Position numbers and translations under genes: made by a program. A stretch of DNA of 64,000 nucleotides from Yoonia sp035117555 (GTDB taxonomy: Bacteria > Pseudomonadota > Alphaproteobacteria > Rhodobacterales > Rhodobacteraceae): positions 124,001-188,000 of the forward strand of contig NZ_JAYKPK010000007.1 in the NCBI RefSeq assembly GCF_035117555.1. Reading direction: 5' to 3'. Below are positions 44,673 to 53,381 of the stretch, piece by piece. The notes beneath the pieces are model-generated. The model saw only the letters and a program-made list of their open reading frames with translations, had not been told where the DNA came from and made no database searches. How positions within the stretch are numbered: the first letter of the stretch is position 1; each line of letters opens with the position of its first letter.

Positions 44673-45403
44673 AGTTTCGGCCCCTTGGCATCGCGCCAAC
44701 CCGTCGCGTTCAAGGATTGTAGCAATGGGTCCGATCTTTTGCCACCACCCGCTGGCGTGATCTCGACCAACCGGTCCCCCTCGATCCGGCGCACACCGCG
44801 CAGCAGCGGCGGGTCGATGCGCATCAGATAGCGGTTGGTCACGGCCTCCAGCCCGTCATGCTGCCAGCGGTCGAAATAGAGCATCATGTAGCTCGCGAAG
44901 GTCGCGATGATATCCTCTGCCGGGTCAAAGGCCTCTTCCTGCAGTGACGTAGAGTCAGGAAACCGCCCCGGTTCGGGCAAATGGTCGCGGTCGGCGATCA
45001 GTTCCGCCGCAAAAACCATCCAATCCGGCACATCCTGCGGCCCGGTGCCGGGGGCAACAGCAAAGCGCCCGCCGCCGATGCGCGCCTTGTCATAGCGGAT
45101 TTCATCCGGCCAATTCAGCCGCACCGCGCGTTCGGGCGGGCAATGCGCGGCGAGTGCATCCGCCACAGCGACCATGCCCAAGGGAAAGGCCATCTGCGCC
45201 TCTTCCAGCTTTTGCTCCGGTTCCAGCACCACCGCGAAGGTCAGCAACCCTGACGCAGCATGGCAGACCAAAGTGCCCGCGCCATGCGTCGGCGCAAGGG
45301 CCACCGCCTGTTCCAGCACATCCGGCCCGGTGCCAAGATGCAGGGTGTAAGGCGGCGGCAGCAGGACGCGGCCCAACCCATGTGTCTGTGATGTGATGTC
45401 CAT
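44669..45403 (-). CDS. Biotin/lipoate--protein ligase-like protein
   Basis: A 244-residue protein with the overall layout of the BirA/LplA ligase family. Its N-terminal half holds the binding-pocket-like run LVCHAASGLLTFAVVLEPE and VRLNWPDEIRYDKARIGGGRF (compare the KWPND of BirA, here NWPDE; the catalytic Lys is K in YDKARIGG). It carries a DUF4444-like C-terminus. It heads the formate dehydrogenase operon, AGGGGG preceding ATG 45403, 111 bases from the divergent ferredoxin gene. No biotinyl or lipoyl acceptor is nearby, so a repurposed acyl-adenylate or cofactor role is possible. Confidence 0.7.
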   Translation of the reverse strand: MDITSQTHGLGRVLLPPPYTLHLGTGPDVLEQAVALAPTHGAGTLVCHAASGLLTFAVVLEPEQKLEEAQMAFPLGMVAVADALAAHCPPERAVRLNWPDEIRYDKARIGGGRFAVAPGTGPQDVPDWMVFAAELIADRDHLPEPGRFPDSTSLQEEAFDPAEDIIATFASYMMLYFDRWQHDGLEAVTNRYLMRIDPPLLRGVRRIEGDRLVEITPAGGGKRSDPLLQSLNATGWRDAKGPKL

Positions 45404-45514
45404 GTGACCCCCTGATTATCGCGCGCCTGTCACTGGGCTTTGCGAACAATGCAGCGTATATCGGCCAAAACACGTCAAGTTCCAGCGATATCTAGCGAGA
45501 GGCGAGACTGCATC

Positions 45515-47467
45515 ATGCCCCAGCCAACCAAAACCCGTCTGATCTGCAACTGCGAAGGCAGCATGACGATCGATGCGCAAACACTGGGCGGACAGGGCAA
45601 CAGCGCGCATCATCTGTGTCGCAGCCAGCTTGACCATTTCCGCAAGGCGCTGGGTGATTTCGCAGAAGTGACCGTGGCTTGCACGCAGGAATCCCCGCTT
45701 TTCGCCGAAGTGGCCGAGGATATGGATTACCAAGGCACGCTGCATTTCGCCAATATCCGCGAAACGGCGGGCTGGTCCGAAGAAGGGCAATCCGCCGCAC
45801 CCAAAATGGCCGCATTGCTCGCGATGGCGGAACTGGCCGCCACCTCGTTTGATATCGTCAGTCTGGAAAGCAACGGCATCGCCCTGATCCTTGGCCGCGA
45901 TCAGGCGGCGCTGGATGTGGCGCAAAACCTGTCCGACACGCTGGATATCACCGTTCTGCTCACCCCCGGCGCGGATGTCGCCCCCCGCGCGCAGACGACC
46001 TGGCCGGTGCTGCAAGGGCGGATCCGGCGCGCATCGGGGCATCTGGGTTCCTTTGAACTGACGGTCGATGATTATGCGGCCCCGCTGCCCTCATCGCGCA
46101 CAAGGCTGGTGTTTGACGCGGCGCGCAATGGCGCAATCTCGACCTGCGATCTGGTGATCGACCTGACCGGCGGGCAGCCATTGTTCCATGAAACCCGTCC
46201 GGGCTATTTCAGCGACGATCCGCGCGACCCTGTGGCTTTGGCCAAGCTGGTGACCGCAGCCAGCCAGATGGTCGGCACCTTTGATAAACCAAAATACATC
46301 AACTTCACCCCTGATCTTTGCGCCCATTCGCGCAATACGCTGACCGGCTGCGCCCGCTGTCTGAACCTCTGCCCAACCGGGGCGATCACGTCTTTCGGTG
46401 ACACTGTCGCGATTGATCCCAATATCTGCGCAGGTTGCGGCCAATGCGCTGCGGCCTGTCCGACAGGCGCTGCCGCCTATGCGCTGCCGGTGGTCGACAA
46501 TATCGCCGCCCGGTTGCGCGTGGGACTTGCCGCCTATTTCGCGGCTGGCGGCAAGGATGCCCCTGTGCTGCTGTTCCACGATGCCGGCCATGGATCTGCC
46601 CTGATCGACGCGAGCGCGCGGTTCGGGCGCGGCCTGCCTGCGCATGTGATCCCGCTGCAGATCAATGAACCGACCCAGATCGGGCCCGAAATCATGGCCG
46701 CAGCACTGGCCTATGGCGCAAATGGCGTGCGGGTTCTGGCCAAAGAACGCCCGGCGCATCCGCTGGACGGGCTGCAAGAGACATTGGACCTGATGGCGGT
46801 GATCTGTGGTGAAGCAGGCCATGATCCCGCCGCCTGTGCGCTGCTGTCAATCGACGATCCCGATGCGCTGGATGCGGCATTGTGGCAGCCAGCCACACCC
46901 GCCCGCGCAAAGCGGTCCGGCTTTCTGCCCCCCGATGACAAACGCGGTTTGCTTTTGTTGGCGATGGAGGAGTTGAACCGCACCGCACCCACGCCCACGG
47001 ACTTTATCCCGCTGGAGCACGGCGCGCCTTTCGGCAGCGTCACGCTGGATCACGATGCCTGCACGCTGTGCCTTGCCTGTGTCGGGGCCTGTCCTGCCGG
47101 GGCCTTGTCCGACAATGCCGACATGCCGATGCTGCGCTTTACCGAAAGCGCCTGTGTGCAATGCGCCATCTGCGTCGCGACCTGCCCCGAAGATGCGCTA
47201 AGCCTGACGCCACAGATCGATTTTGCCGCATGGGCGGCACCAAGACGTGTGCTGAAACAGGAAGACCCCTTTGCCTGCACGTCCTGCGCCAAACCTTTCG
47301 GCACCAAATCCAGCATCGACCGTGTCATGCAGAAACTGGAAGGCCATTGGATGTTCGCAGGCAATGCCGGGGCTGACCGCCGCCGCCTGCTGACCATGTG
47401 CGATGATTGCCGCACGCGGGAGGTGGTGATCGCGGGCTTTGATCCGCATGAAAAGGTCGGCGGTTAA
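45515..47467 (+). CDS. Multi-[4Fe-4S] cluster ferredoxin-like protein
   Basis: A 650-residue cytoplasmic protein (no signal). The N-terminus LICNCEGSMTID has paired cysteines. Two clusters sit in the middle (CARCLNLCPTGAI and CAGCGQCAAACPTGAA), two near the end (CTLCLACVGACPAGAL and CVQCAICVATCPEDAL), followed by CTSC and CDDC pairs. The middle and C-terminal halves repeat the double-cluster plan. It is regularly found beside formate dehydrogenase maturation genes. It may donate electrons during cofactor loading or link formate oxidation to another carrier. Its TAA stop overlaps the tupA stop on the other strand (TTAA, 47464-47467). Confidence 0.82.
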   Translation: MPQPTKTRLICNCEGSMTIDAQTLGGQGNSAHHLCRSQLDHFRKALGDFAEVTVACTQESPLFAEVAEDMDYQGTLHFANIRETAGWSEEGQSAAPKMAALLAMAELAATSFDIVSLESNGIALILGRDQAALDVAQNLSDTLDITVLLTPGADVAPRAQTTWPVLQGRIRRASGHLGSFELTVDDYAAPLPSSRTRLVFDAARNGAISTCDLVIDLTGGQPLFHETRPGYFSDDPRDPVALAKLVTAASQMVGTFDKPKYINFTPDLCAHSRNTLTGCARCLNLCPTGAITSFGDTVAIDPNICAGCGQCAAACPTGAAAYALPVVDNIAARLRVGLAAYFAAGGKDAPVLLFHDAGHGSALIDASARFGRGLPAHVIPLQINEPTQIGPEIMAAALAYGANGVRVLAKERPAHPLDGLQETLDLMAVICGEAGHDPAACALLSIDDPDALDAALWQPATPARAKRSGFLPPDDKRGLLLLAMEELNRTAPTPTDFIPLEHGAPFGSVTLDHDACTLCLACVGACPAGALSDNADMPMLRFTESACVQCAICVATCPEDALSLTPQIDFAAWAAPRRVLKQEDPFACTSCAKPFGTKSSIDRVMQKLEGHWMFAGNAGADRRRLLTMCDDCRTREVVIAGFDPHEKVGG

Positions 47468-48264
47468 TCGGTCGGGGTGGCGTTGAAGATGAACATCTGC
47501 ATCCCGTCGATCTGAAACCCATCAATCAAAGCCGCCGCGCGGGGCGAGGTCAGCCAATCCTCGACCTGCGCGGATAAATCGGCGCGCACATGCGGGTGTT
47601 GCTCTGCATTGATCGGTAGAAAGGCATATTGGTTGAACAGCGCCGGATCCCCTTCAAACAAAAGCGCCAGATCGCCCTTGTTGCCAAAGGCGGCCCAAGT
47701 CGCGCGGTCGCTCAGGATATAGGCGGGCATCGCGCTGGCGGTATTCAATGCCGCCCCCATGCCTGCCCCGACTGAACGATACCAAGTCTGATCAGGCACA
47801 ATCTCGGCCTGATCCCACAAGCTCAATTCGCGCGCATGCGTCCCGCTATCGTCGCCGCGGCTGACGAAAGCAGCCTGTGCCTCCGCAACAGCACGGAAGG
47901 CCGAGGCAGCGTCAACGGCCTGCGCCACGCCTGCCGGATCATCGCTGGGGCCGATAATGACGAAATCATTATACATGATCTCGCGCCGATGCGTGGCATG
48001 GCCAGCCGCGATCAGCGCCTCTTCCCCTGCGCGGGCATGGGCAAGCACCGCATCCACATCGCCCGCTTCGCCCAGACGCAGGGCCTGCCCGGTTCCAACG
48101 ACCACAAGCTCTGCGGTAATGCCGGTGTCCTGCGCCAACGCGGGAAGCAGAACATCCGCCAGCCCCGAATTTTCAAACGAGGTGGTGACGGCGATGCGCA
48201 AACTATCGGCCTGCGCAGCACAGGCCAGGCCGCAAAACCAAAGTGACAAGATAAGCCGCTTCAA
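47464..48264 (-). CDS. tupA: Tungstate ABC transporter binding protein
   Basis: A 266-residue periplasmic oxyanion-binding protein. A signal peptide (MKRLILSLWFCGLACAAQA) is followed by RIAVTTSFENSGLADVLLPAL, VVVGTGQALRLGEAGDVDAVLAHA and REIMYNDFVIIGPSDDPA, all hallmarks of TupA rather than ModA. The TTG start overlaps the tupC stop (TTGA), with GGAG nine bases upstream. It is last in the tupBCA operon, unlike the usual tupABC order. A tungstate importer beside formate dehydrogenase supports a tungsten enzyme. Confidence 0.9.
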   Translation of the reverse strand: MKRLILSLWFCGLACAAQADSLRIAVTTSFENSGLADVLLPALAQDTGITAELVVVGTGQALRLGEAGDVDAVLAHARAGEEALIAAGHATHRREIMYNDFVIIGPSDDPAGVAQAVDAASAFRAVAEAQAAFVSRGDDSGTHARELSLWDQAEIVPDQTWYRSVGAGMGAALNTASAMPAYILSDRATWAAFGNKGDLALLFEGDPALFNQYAFLPINAEQHPHVRADLSAQVEDWLTSPRAAALIDGFQIDGMQMFIFNATPTD

Positions 48265-48983
48265 AATACCAGATCTCCGTTCAGAAACGCCGTCGCCTGC
48301 GCCGACGCAGGTCCGGCAAAGAAGGCCGCAGCAGGCAGCATTTCGACCAGTTTTCCATCATGCAAAAACAACACCTCATCCGCCAGACGCCGCGCCTGCC
48401 CCAGATCATGGGTCGACATCACGATCCTTGTGCCTGCATCGCGGGCCGCCAGCAGGATCGCCTCGATCTCTTGCGTGGCGTGGCCGTCAAGATTGGCGCA
48501 GGGTTCATCCAGAAACAACACCTGCGGCGCCGTCACCAAGGCGCGCGCCAGCGCCAGTTTCTGCTTTTCGCCGCCAGACAGCACCGTCGCCGGGCGCAAC
48601 AGCGCCGCACCCAAGCCCACACGCGCGGCCCAACCGTCGGCGGCAGCGCGGGCCTCGGCGCGGCGCATACCCCGCAGAACCAGCGGATAGGCGATATTGT
48701 CACGCACATTGCGGCGCATCATGATCGGCGTCTGAAACACGAAGGATTGCGCGGCATGGGCATCCGCATCACTGACCGCCCAGGCTTTGCGCCCGGCAGA
48801 GACCCGTTCGATCCCATGCATCACCCGCAGCAAGGTCGTCTTGCCGCTGCCATTCGGGCCGATCAGCACGCTGATACCGCTGCCCTTCAAGGCCAAGGTC
48901 ACCGGGCCAAGCAGCCGCTTGCCGCGGCGGCGCACCGCAACCTCTTGCAGATCCAGCGGCAGGATATCGGGTGATTTTACCAT
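48261..48983 (-). CDS. tupC: Tungstate ABC transporter ATPase
   Basis: A 240-residue ABC ATPase: Walker A GPNGSGKTT, Q-loop FVFQTPIMMRRNV (the TupC-type PIMxRRxV stretch), signature LSGGEKQKLALARAL and Walker B VLFLDEPCANLDG, then STHDLGQARRLADEV. It lacks the C-terminal TOBE domain of ModC. It overlaps tupB by seven bases and tupA by four, so the three are translated together. Confidence 0.9.
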   Translation of the reverse strand: MVKSPDILPLDLQEVAVRRRGKRLLGPVTLALKGSGISVLIGPNGSGKTTLLRVMHGIERVSAGRKAWAVSDADAHAAQSFVFQTPIMMRRNVRDNIAYPLVLRGMRRAEARAAADGWAARVGLGAALLRPATVLSGGEKQKLALARALVTAPQVLFLDEPCANLDGHATQEIEAILLAARDAGTRIVMSTHDLGQARRLADEVLFLHDGKLVEMLPAAAFFAGPASAQATAFLNGDLVF

Positions 48984-49681
48984 CGGCTGCCCTGTTCGGT
49001 GCGCGACAGGATATGGATGCTCAGATTAACAAGTATCGCGAGCGCGATCAGGATAAAGCCCAAGGCCAGTGCCAGTGCGAATTCGCCACGCCCGGTCTCC
49101 AGCGATATCGCTGTGGTCAGCACCCGTGTCGCATTGTCGATATTGCCGCCGACGATCATGATCGCGCCCACCTCACCAATCCCACGCCCGAAACCTGCGA
49201 GCTGCGCGGTCATCAACGTGCGCCGGCCGTCCCAGACCAGCGTGACAATCCGCTGCCACCGCGATGCATGCAGCGAGATCAGCAGATCATGATAATCCGC
49301 CCATAATTCCCGCATCGCCTGATGCGCGATCGAGGCGACCAAAGGCGTGATGATGATGACCTGCGCGATGACCATGGCGGTCGGTGTGAACAGCAGCCCC
49401 AGCACGCCAAAGGGGCCGGAGCGCGACAGCAGGATGTAAACGATCAGCCCCACCACAACCGGCGGCAGCCCCATCAGCGCATTGAGCAGCGCAATGACAT
49501 AGCGCCGCGCCGGAAACCGGGTGACGGCAAGCCAGGCACCCATCGGCAACCCGATCACCGAGGCGATGGCGGTGGCACTCAACGTCACATAAAGCGAGCG
49601 CAGGGTAATTTCGATCAGTTCAGGATCAAGCGAGACAGCCAGCTGCGCCGCCTTGACAAAGCCGTCCGCAATATCGCTCAT
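48977..49681 (-). CDS. tupB: Tungstate ABC transporter permease
   Basis: A 234-residue inner-membrane permease with about five or six helices and the EAA-like loop LLISLHASRWQRIVTLVWDGRRTLMTAQLAGFGRGIGEVGAIMIVGGN split over residues 130-180. It matches TupB in length and in its RSLYVTLSATAIASVIGLPMG start. It is the first gene of tupBCA; GGAATATGA precedes the ATG. Confidence 0.9.
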   Translation of the reverse strand: MSDIADGFVKAAQLAVSLDPELIEITLRSLYVTLSATAIASVIGLPMGAWLAVTRFPARRYVIALLNALMGLPPVVVGLIVYILLSRSGPFGVLGLLFTPTAMVIAQVIIITPLVASIAHQAMRELWADYHDLLISLHASRWQRIVTLVWDGRRTLMTAQLAGFGRGIGEVGAIMIVGGNIDNATRVLTTAISLETGRGEFALALALGFILIALAILVNLSIHILSRTEQGSRW

Positions 49682-49914
49682 TCATATTCCATGGCTGATG
49701 TCACGCTGTCCAAACCCCCGCAGAGAAAAGCAACGCAACCGCGCGCCGCCGCTGTGCTCTAGCAGGAATTTGTTTGTAGCAACAAGCCTTGGAGGGTGCT
49801 GGACAGCGTACGCGCCCTTCGCCCCCCGATATCGTCGACCGGATGATGCCGCTTTGACCTATTCAGGCGGGCAGGTTTTGATACTGCCCGCCATTGGCTT
49901 GTCCCGCCCGTGGA
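49682..49914. other. Intergenic region with tup promoter and a hairpin
   Basis: These 233 bases contain the promoter of tupBCA, which I could not pin down, and a perfect 9-base stem GGCGGGCAG (49866-49874) / CTGCCCGCC (49884-49892) with a 9-base loop. The stem lies 23 bases after the lipoprotein stop on the minus strand and probably ends that transcript, although no U tract follows. Confidence 0.5.
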
Positions 49915-50088
49915 TCAGTTCGACAGCGCGCCTGCGGCGCCACCGATGACAGCACCGGGTGGTCCGGCGACCGCTGCGCCACCAAGCGCACCTGTCGCTG
50001 CGCGTTCATTGGTCGTGTCGCCGCAAGAGGCGAGTGCGAAAAGTGCCAGAAAGCCGACGATCACGCGCGAAGAATTCAATTTTTTCAT
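49915..50088 (-). CDS. Small lipoprotein (57 residues)
   Basis: ATG 50088 follows AAGGA. The protein MKKLNSSRVIVGFLALFALASCGD carries a lipobox (LASC) with Cys at about 22, then a Gly/Ala-rich tail (GALGGAAVAGPPGAVIGGAAGAL) resembling glycine-zipper lipoproteins of the outer membrane. Such domains may insert in the envelope and are often stress-induced. It is free-standing, between the TRAP operon and tup operon on the same strand. Confidence 0.7.
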   Translation of the reverse strand: MKKLNSSRVIVGFLALFALASCGDTTNERAATGALGGAAVAGPPGAVIGGAAGALSN

Positions 50089-50190
50089 CTGATGTATTCC
50101 TTACTATCTGATATCCGTTCAGTAACTGAAACTTCAAAAAGATGTTTTCGTTCCCAGTGTCTTCGTGATCATCCAGCGCATACGCCGCCG

Positions 50191-51495
50191 CTAGCGGTTC
50201 ATCATCGTATTGGGCAGCCACAGGGCGATCTGCGGAAAAACCGACAGGATTGCCGTGGCGAGCACGAGGATCAGAAAGAACGGCAAAGCCATCCGCGCGA
50301 TTTCAAAAATGCCGCGCCCGGTGATGGATTGCAGCACGAAGAGATTGAAACCAACGGGCGGTGTGATCTGGCTCATCTCGACCACAAGCACCAGAAAGAT
50401 GCCGAACCAGATCGGGTCGATCCCTGCGGTCATGACCATCGGCAGGATCACCGATGTGGTCAGAACGACAATCGAAATGCCGTCAAGGAAGAACCCCAGC
50501 ACGACGAAGAACAGCAAAAGCACTGCCAGTAGTGCGAATTGCGAATAGCCTTGCGTGCCGATCCATTCCGCCAGCAGCCGTGGAATGCCGGTATACCCCA
50601 TCGCCACGGTCAGGAAAGACGCGCCCGCCAGGATAAAGGCGATCATGCAGGTGGTGATCGCGGCCCCTTGCAGGCTGGCAACCGCGCTAACGCGGTCCAG
50701 ACCGCCGGTGAAACCCGCAATCATCAGCGCGCCGACCACGCCGATCACCGCCGCCTCGGTCGGTGAGGCAAGACCGCCATAGATCGACCCGATCACGGCA
50801 AGGATCAGCGCCACGGTCGGGCCAAGCGCCTTGATCGCATCCCAGCGGTCGGCCCAGCTCGGCGCCGGGTCCGGCGCGGGCAGTTTGTCCCGGTTGAACA
50901 GCGCCCAGATCATGACGTAACCGGCGAACAATGCCGCCAGCATCAACCCCGGCAGGACACCAGCCAGAAACAGTCGCGCGATGCTCTGTTCGGTCGCGGC
51001 CCCATAGACGATCAGAATGATCGACGGCGGGATCAGAAAACCAAAGGTCCCCGCCCCCGCCAGCGTGCCGATGGACATATCGGGATCATAGCCGCGTTTT
51101 TTCAACTCCGGCAAAGACATCCGCCCGACCGTCGCCGTCGTCGCTGCGGATGATCCGGACACTGCGGCAAACAACGCGCAGCCCAGAATATTGGCATGCA
51201 GCAATCCGCCCGGCAGGCGCCGGGTGAACGGCGCCAGCCCACGGAACAGATCCGATGACAGCCGCGACCGGAACAGGATTTCGCCCATCCAAATGAACAT
51301 CGGCAGGGCGGTCAGGTCCCAGACATTCAGCGACCCCCAGACCTTGGTGGCGAAGACCGACCCGCCCAATCCGGGGCGGATCAGTTCCATCGCGACAAGT
51401 GCGACCGCCATCAGCGAAAACCCGACCCAGAGCCCGGCCAGCAGGAACCCGAACAAGGTCACCACGAGGATGATCGAAATCGTCAGCAGGTCCAT
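50191..51495 (-). CDS. dctM: TRAP transporter large permease
   Basis: A 434-residue membrane protein with about twelve helices, the DctM subunit of a sodium-driven TRAP importer. ATG 51495 (MDLLTISIILVVTLFG) is chosen over the longer frame because it lies one base after the dctQ stop. Typical segments are MFIWMGEILFRSRLSSDLFRG, AAVSGSSAATTATVG and GFLIPPSIILIVYGAATEQS. It is last in the dctPQM operon. Confidence 0.92.
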   Translation of the reverse strand: MDLLTISIILVVTLFGFLLAGLWVGFSLMAVALVAMELIRPGLGGSVFATKVWGSLNVWDLTALPMFIWMGEILFRSRLSSDLFRGLAPFTRRLPGGLLHANILGCALFAAVSGSSAATTATVGRMSLPELKKRGYDPDMSIGTLAGAGTFGFLIPPSIILIVYGAATEQSIARLFLAGVLPGLMLAALFAGYVMIWALFNRDKLPAPDPAPSWADRWDAIKALGPTVALILAVIGSIYGGLASPTEAAVIGVVGALMIAGFTGGLDRVSAVASLQGAAITTCMIAFILAGASFLTVAMGYTGIPRLLAEWIGTQGYSQFALLAVLLLFFVVLGFFLDGISIVVLTTSVILPMVMTAGIDPIWFGIFLVLVVEMSQITPPVGFNLFVLQSITGRGIFEIARMALPFFLILVLATAILSVFPQIALWLPNTMMNR

Positions 51496-51496
51496 C

Positions 51497-52051
51497 TCAA
51501 TGGCCCCCAGCGCTGCGCTGATCTTCGGCACGCTGGAATGACGTGACCTGACCACGCAGTGCGGTGACCAGCTCATCCGCGACAGCGACCAGCAGCAGCC
51601 CGAACCCCAGCGTCATCACCCCCTGCGGGATCCAAAGCGGCACCTGCACCATCCCGAATGACACCGCGTTGAAACGCCAGGAATCCAGCACCTGTAAGCC
51701 TGAATGCCACGTCGCGAAACCGGCAAGCCCCAAAGCGACCATCAGCACCAGAATACCCAATATGCGCTGCACCACCGGCCCGCCGATGTTCAGCAGCAGG
51801 CTGACCCGCACATGCCCGCCCGCCCGCAATGTGGCCGGCAAGGCCAGCGTGGCAGAGGCGACGAACAGAAACCCGCCGAAATCCGACAAAGACGGAATGC
51901 TGAACCCAAGCGGCGTTGCCCCCGCGAAGATCAACGCACGGTCAAGCACACGGCCAAGGATCTGCACCAGAACCAGCACGGCAATCGCCACCATCGCCAG
52001 ACAGGCAATGGCGAGCGCGACGGCATAAAGCGCGTCGAGGACCTTGCGCAT
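51497..52051 (-). CDS. dctQ: TRAP transporter small permease
   Basis: A 184-residue four-helix subunit (DctQ). ATG 52051 has AAAGGAG upstream at correct spacing, and the first helix begins at once (ALYAVALAIACLAMVAIAVL). The other helices are at about 50-70, 90-110 and 135-160. It connects the binding protein to DctM. The C-terminus is cytoplasmic and charged. Confidence 0.88.
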   Translation of the reverse strand: MRKVLDALYAVALAIACLAMVAIAVLVLVQILGRVLDRALIFAGATPLGFSIPSLSDFGGFLFVASATLALPATLRAGGHVRVSLLLNIGGPVVQRILGILVLMVALGLAGFATWHSGLQVLDSWRFNAVSFGMVQVPLWIPQGVMTLGFGLLLVAVADELVTALRGQVTSFQRAEDQRSAGGH

Positions 52052-52075
52052 AGGCGGCTCCTTTGTCAGTGAAAA

Positions 52076-52096
52076 GGCAGGACGCATAGCCCTGCC
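52076..52096 (-). terminator. Intercistronic hairpin after dctP
   Basis: On the minus strand GGCAGG (52096-52091) pairs with CCTGCC (52081-52076) around a 9-base loop and is followed by TTTTC, ten bases after the dctP stop. It is short but placed like the hairpins after the other binding-protein genes. Confidence 0.55.
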
Positions 52097-52105
52097 CAAC
52101 CGTGC

Positions 52106-53077
52106 TTAATTGGCGCGATAGGCGTCCAGAACGGCAGCGCCCGCATCCCCCGCGCCGTCCAGCCATTCGGCGGCCATCGTTTCACCGATTTCGGCCAGAC
52201 TTGCCGACAGGGCCTCTGACGGCTGCATGATCATCATGCCCGCCTCTTCCAGTGCGGCGATCTGGGTATCCGTCTCGGCGCGGGACATCTCCCAGCCGCG
52301 GGCCTCTGCCGCCTCGGCAGCGGCCAGCACGGCGGCGCGTTCATCGTCGGTCAGCGCGTCAAATGCCGCGGTGTTGACGAAAACCATATTCTTGGGCAGC
52401 CAGGCCTGCACGTCGATGAAATGGGTCGTGTAATCCCAGGCCTGCGACGACACGCCGGTCGATGGCGATGTGATCATCGACGCCACGCGCCCGGTGCTGA
52501 ATGCGGTGGGAATATCGCCCGCCTCGACCTGTGTCGGGATCATGCCCAAAAGCTGCGCCAGCCGTTCCGTCGCATTGTTATAGGCACGAAAGGTCACGCC
52601 CTGCAGTTGGGCAGGGTCTGTGACCTCTTCGCGCAGAAAGAACGACTGCCCCGGCCAAGGTACAGAGTAGAGCAGCGTCAGCCCCTGCGCCTCCAGCGCG
52701 CCCGCGACTTCATCGCGCGATGCGGCCCAAAGCGCCTCTGCGTCATCATAGCTTGCGGCAAGAAACGGAATGCTGTCCACACCAAAGACCGGGTCTTCGT
52801 TGACAAGCTGCGACATCAGCACCTCGCCAATGGGCGCAAGGCCGCGCCGCACGGAATCCTTGATCTGGCCATGGGCAAACAGCGACCCGGCCGAATGGAT
52901 CGTGATATCCAGCGATCCGCCCGTTGCCTCACGCACCTCATCGGCAAAGGCGGTGATGTTCTGGGTGTGAAAGACCGCATCGCCATAGGGCGTCGGCATG
53001 TCCCAACTGGTCTGCGCGAATGAAGGCGCGGCGGTGAGCGCGACAATAAATCCTGCTGCGGCGAAACGATTGTTCAT
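52106..53077 (-). CDS. dctP: TRAP transporter substrate-binding protein
   Basis: A 323-residue periplasmic binding protein (DctP family). ATG 53077 has AAGGAG seven bases upstream and begins a Sec signal peptide cut near APSFAQ. Family landmarks: GSLDITIHSAGSLFAHGQIKDSVRRG, GVTFRAYNNATERLAQLLGMIPTQVEAGDIPTAFSTG and NMVFVNTAAFDALTDDER. The Arg in FRAYN is the usual carboxylate-binding residue, so the substrate is likely an organic acid. The operon is divergent from the marR gene at 53382. Confidence 0.9.
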   Translation of the reverse strand: MNNRFAAAGFIVALTAAPSFAQTSWDMPTPYGDAVFHTQNITAFADEVREATGGSLDITIHSAGSLFAHGQIKDSVRRGLAPIGEVLMSQLVNEDPVFGVDSIPFLAASYDDAEALWAASRDEVAGALEAQGLTLLYSVPWPGQSFFLREEVTDPAQLQGVTFRAYNNATERLAQLLGMIPTQVEAGDIPTAFSTGRVASMITSPSTGVSSQAWDYTTHFIDVQAWLPKNMVFVNTAAFDALTDDERAAVLAAAEAAEARGWEMSRAETDTQIAALEEAGMMIMQPSEALSASLAEIGETMAAEWLDGAGDAGAAVLDAYRAN

Positions 53078-53381
53078 GCTGAACTCCTTCATTTTTCTGG
53101 TCTGACGCGATTTCAATGAAGTGTTCACAGCGCCCTAGCTATTCGTCAACACAAATTTCATACGCCCTCTCAGGCCGCTTTCGCAAAGCGGCCCATGGTT
53201 ACAAGGGGACCAGAGACAAAAGATGACACCGCTTCCTTTGTCCAATGACGCATTGTGCAATCCATTTAAGCATTGCCACAAATATCCGGCAGTTCCGGGC
53301 GGGTGAACGCGGAAAACGATGCGACAAGTGATTGACATCTTATCGACATAATGCTGACGTGGCGCGATTAAGGAGCCGCCT
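53078..53381. promoter_or_regulatory. Divergent promoter region dctPQM / marR-dpp
   Basis: There is no gene in these 304 bases. Close to marR, CATCTTATCGACATAATG (53337-53354) is an imperfect palindrome (12 of 18 positions symmetric) beside a TTGACA (53332-53337). It may be the MarR operator controlling its own operon and perhaps dctPQM. AAGGAG before marR is the ribosome binding site. Confidence 0.45.
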
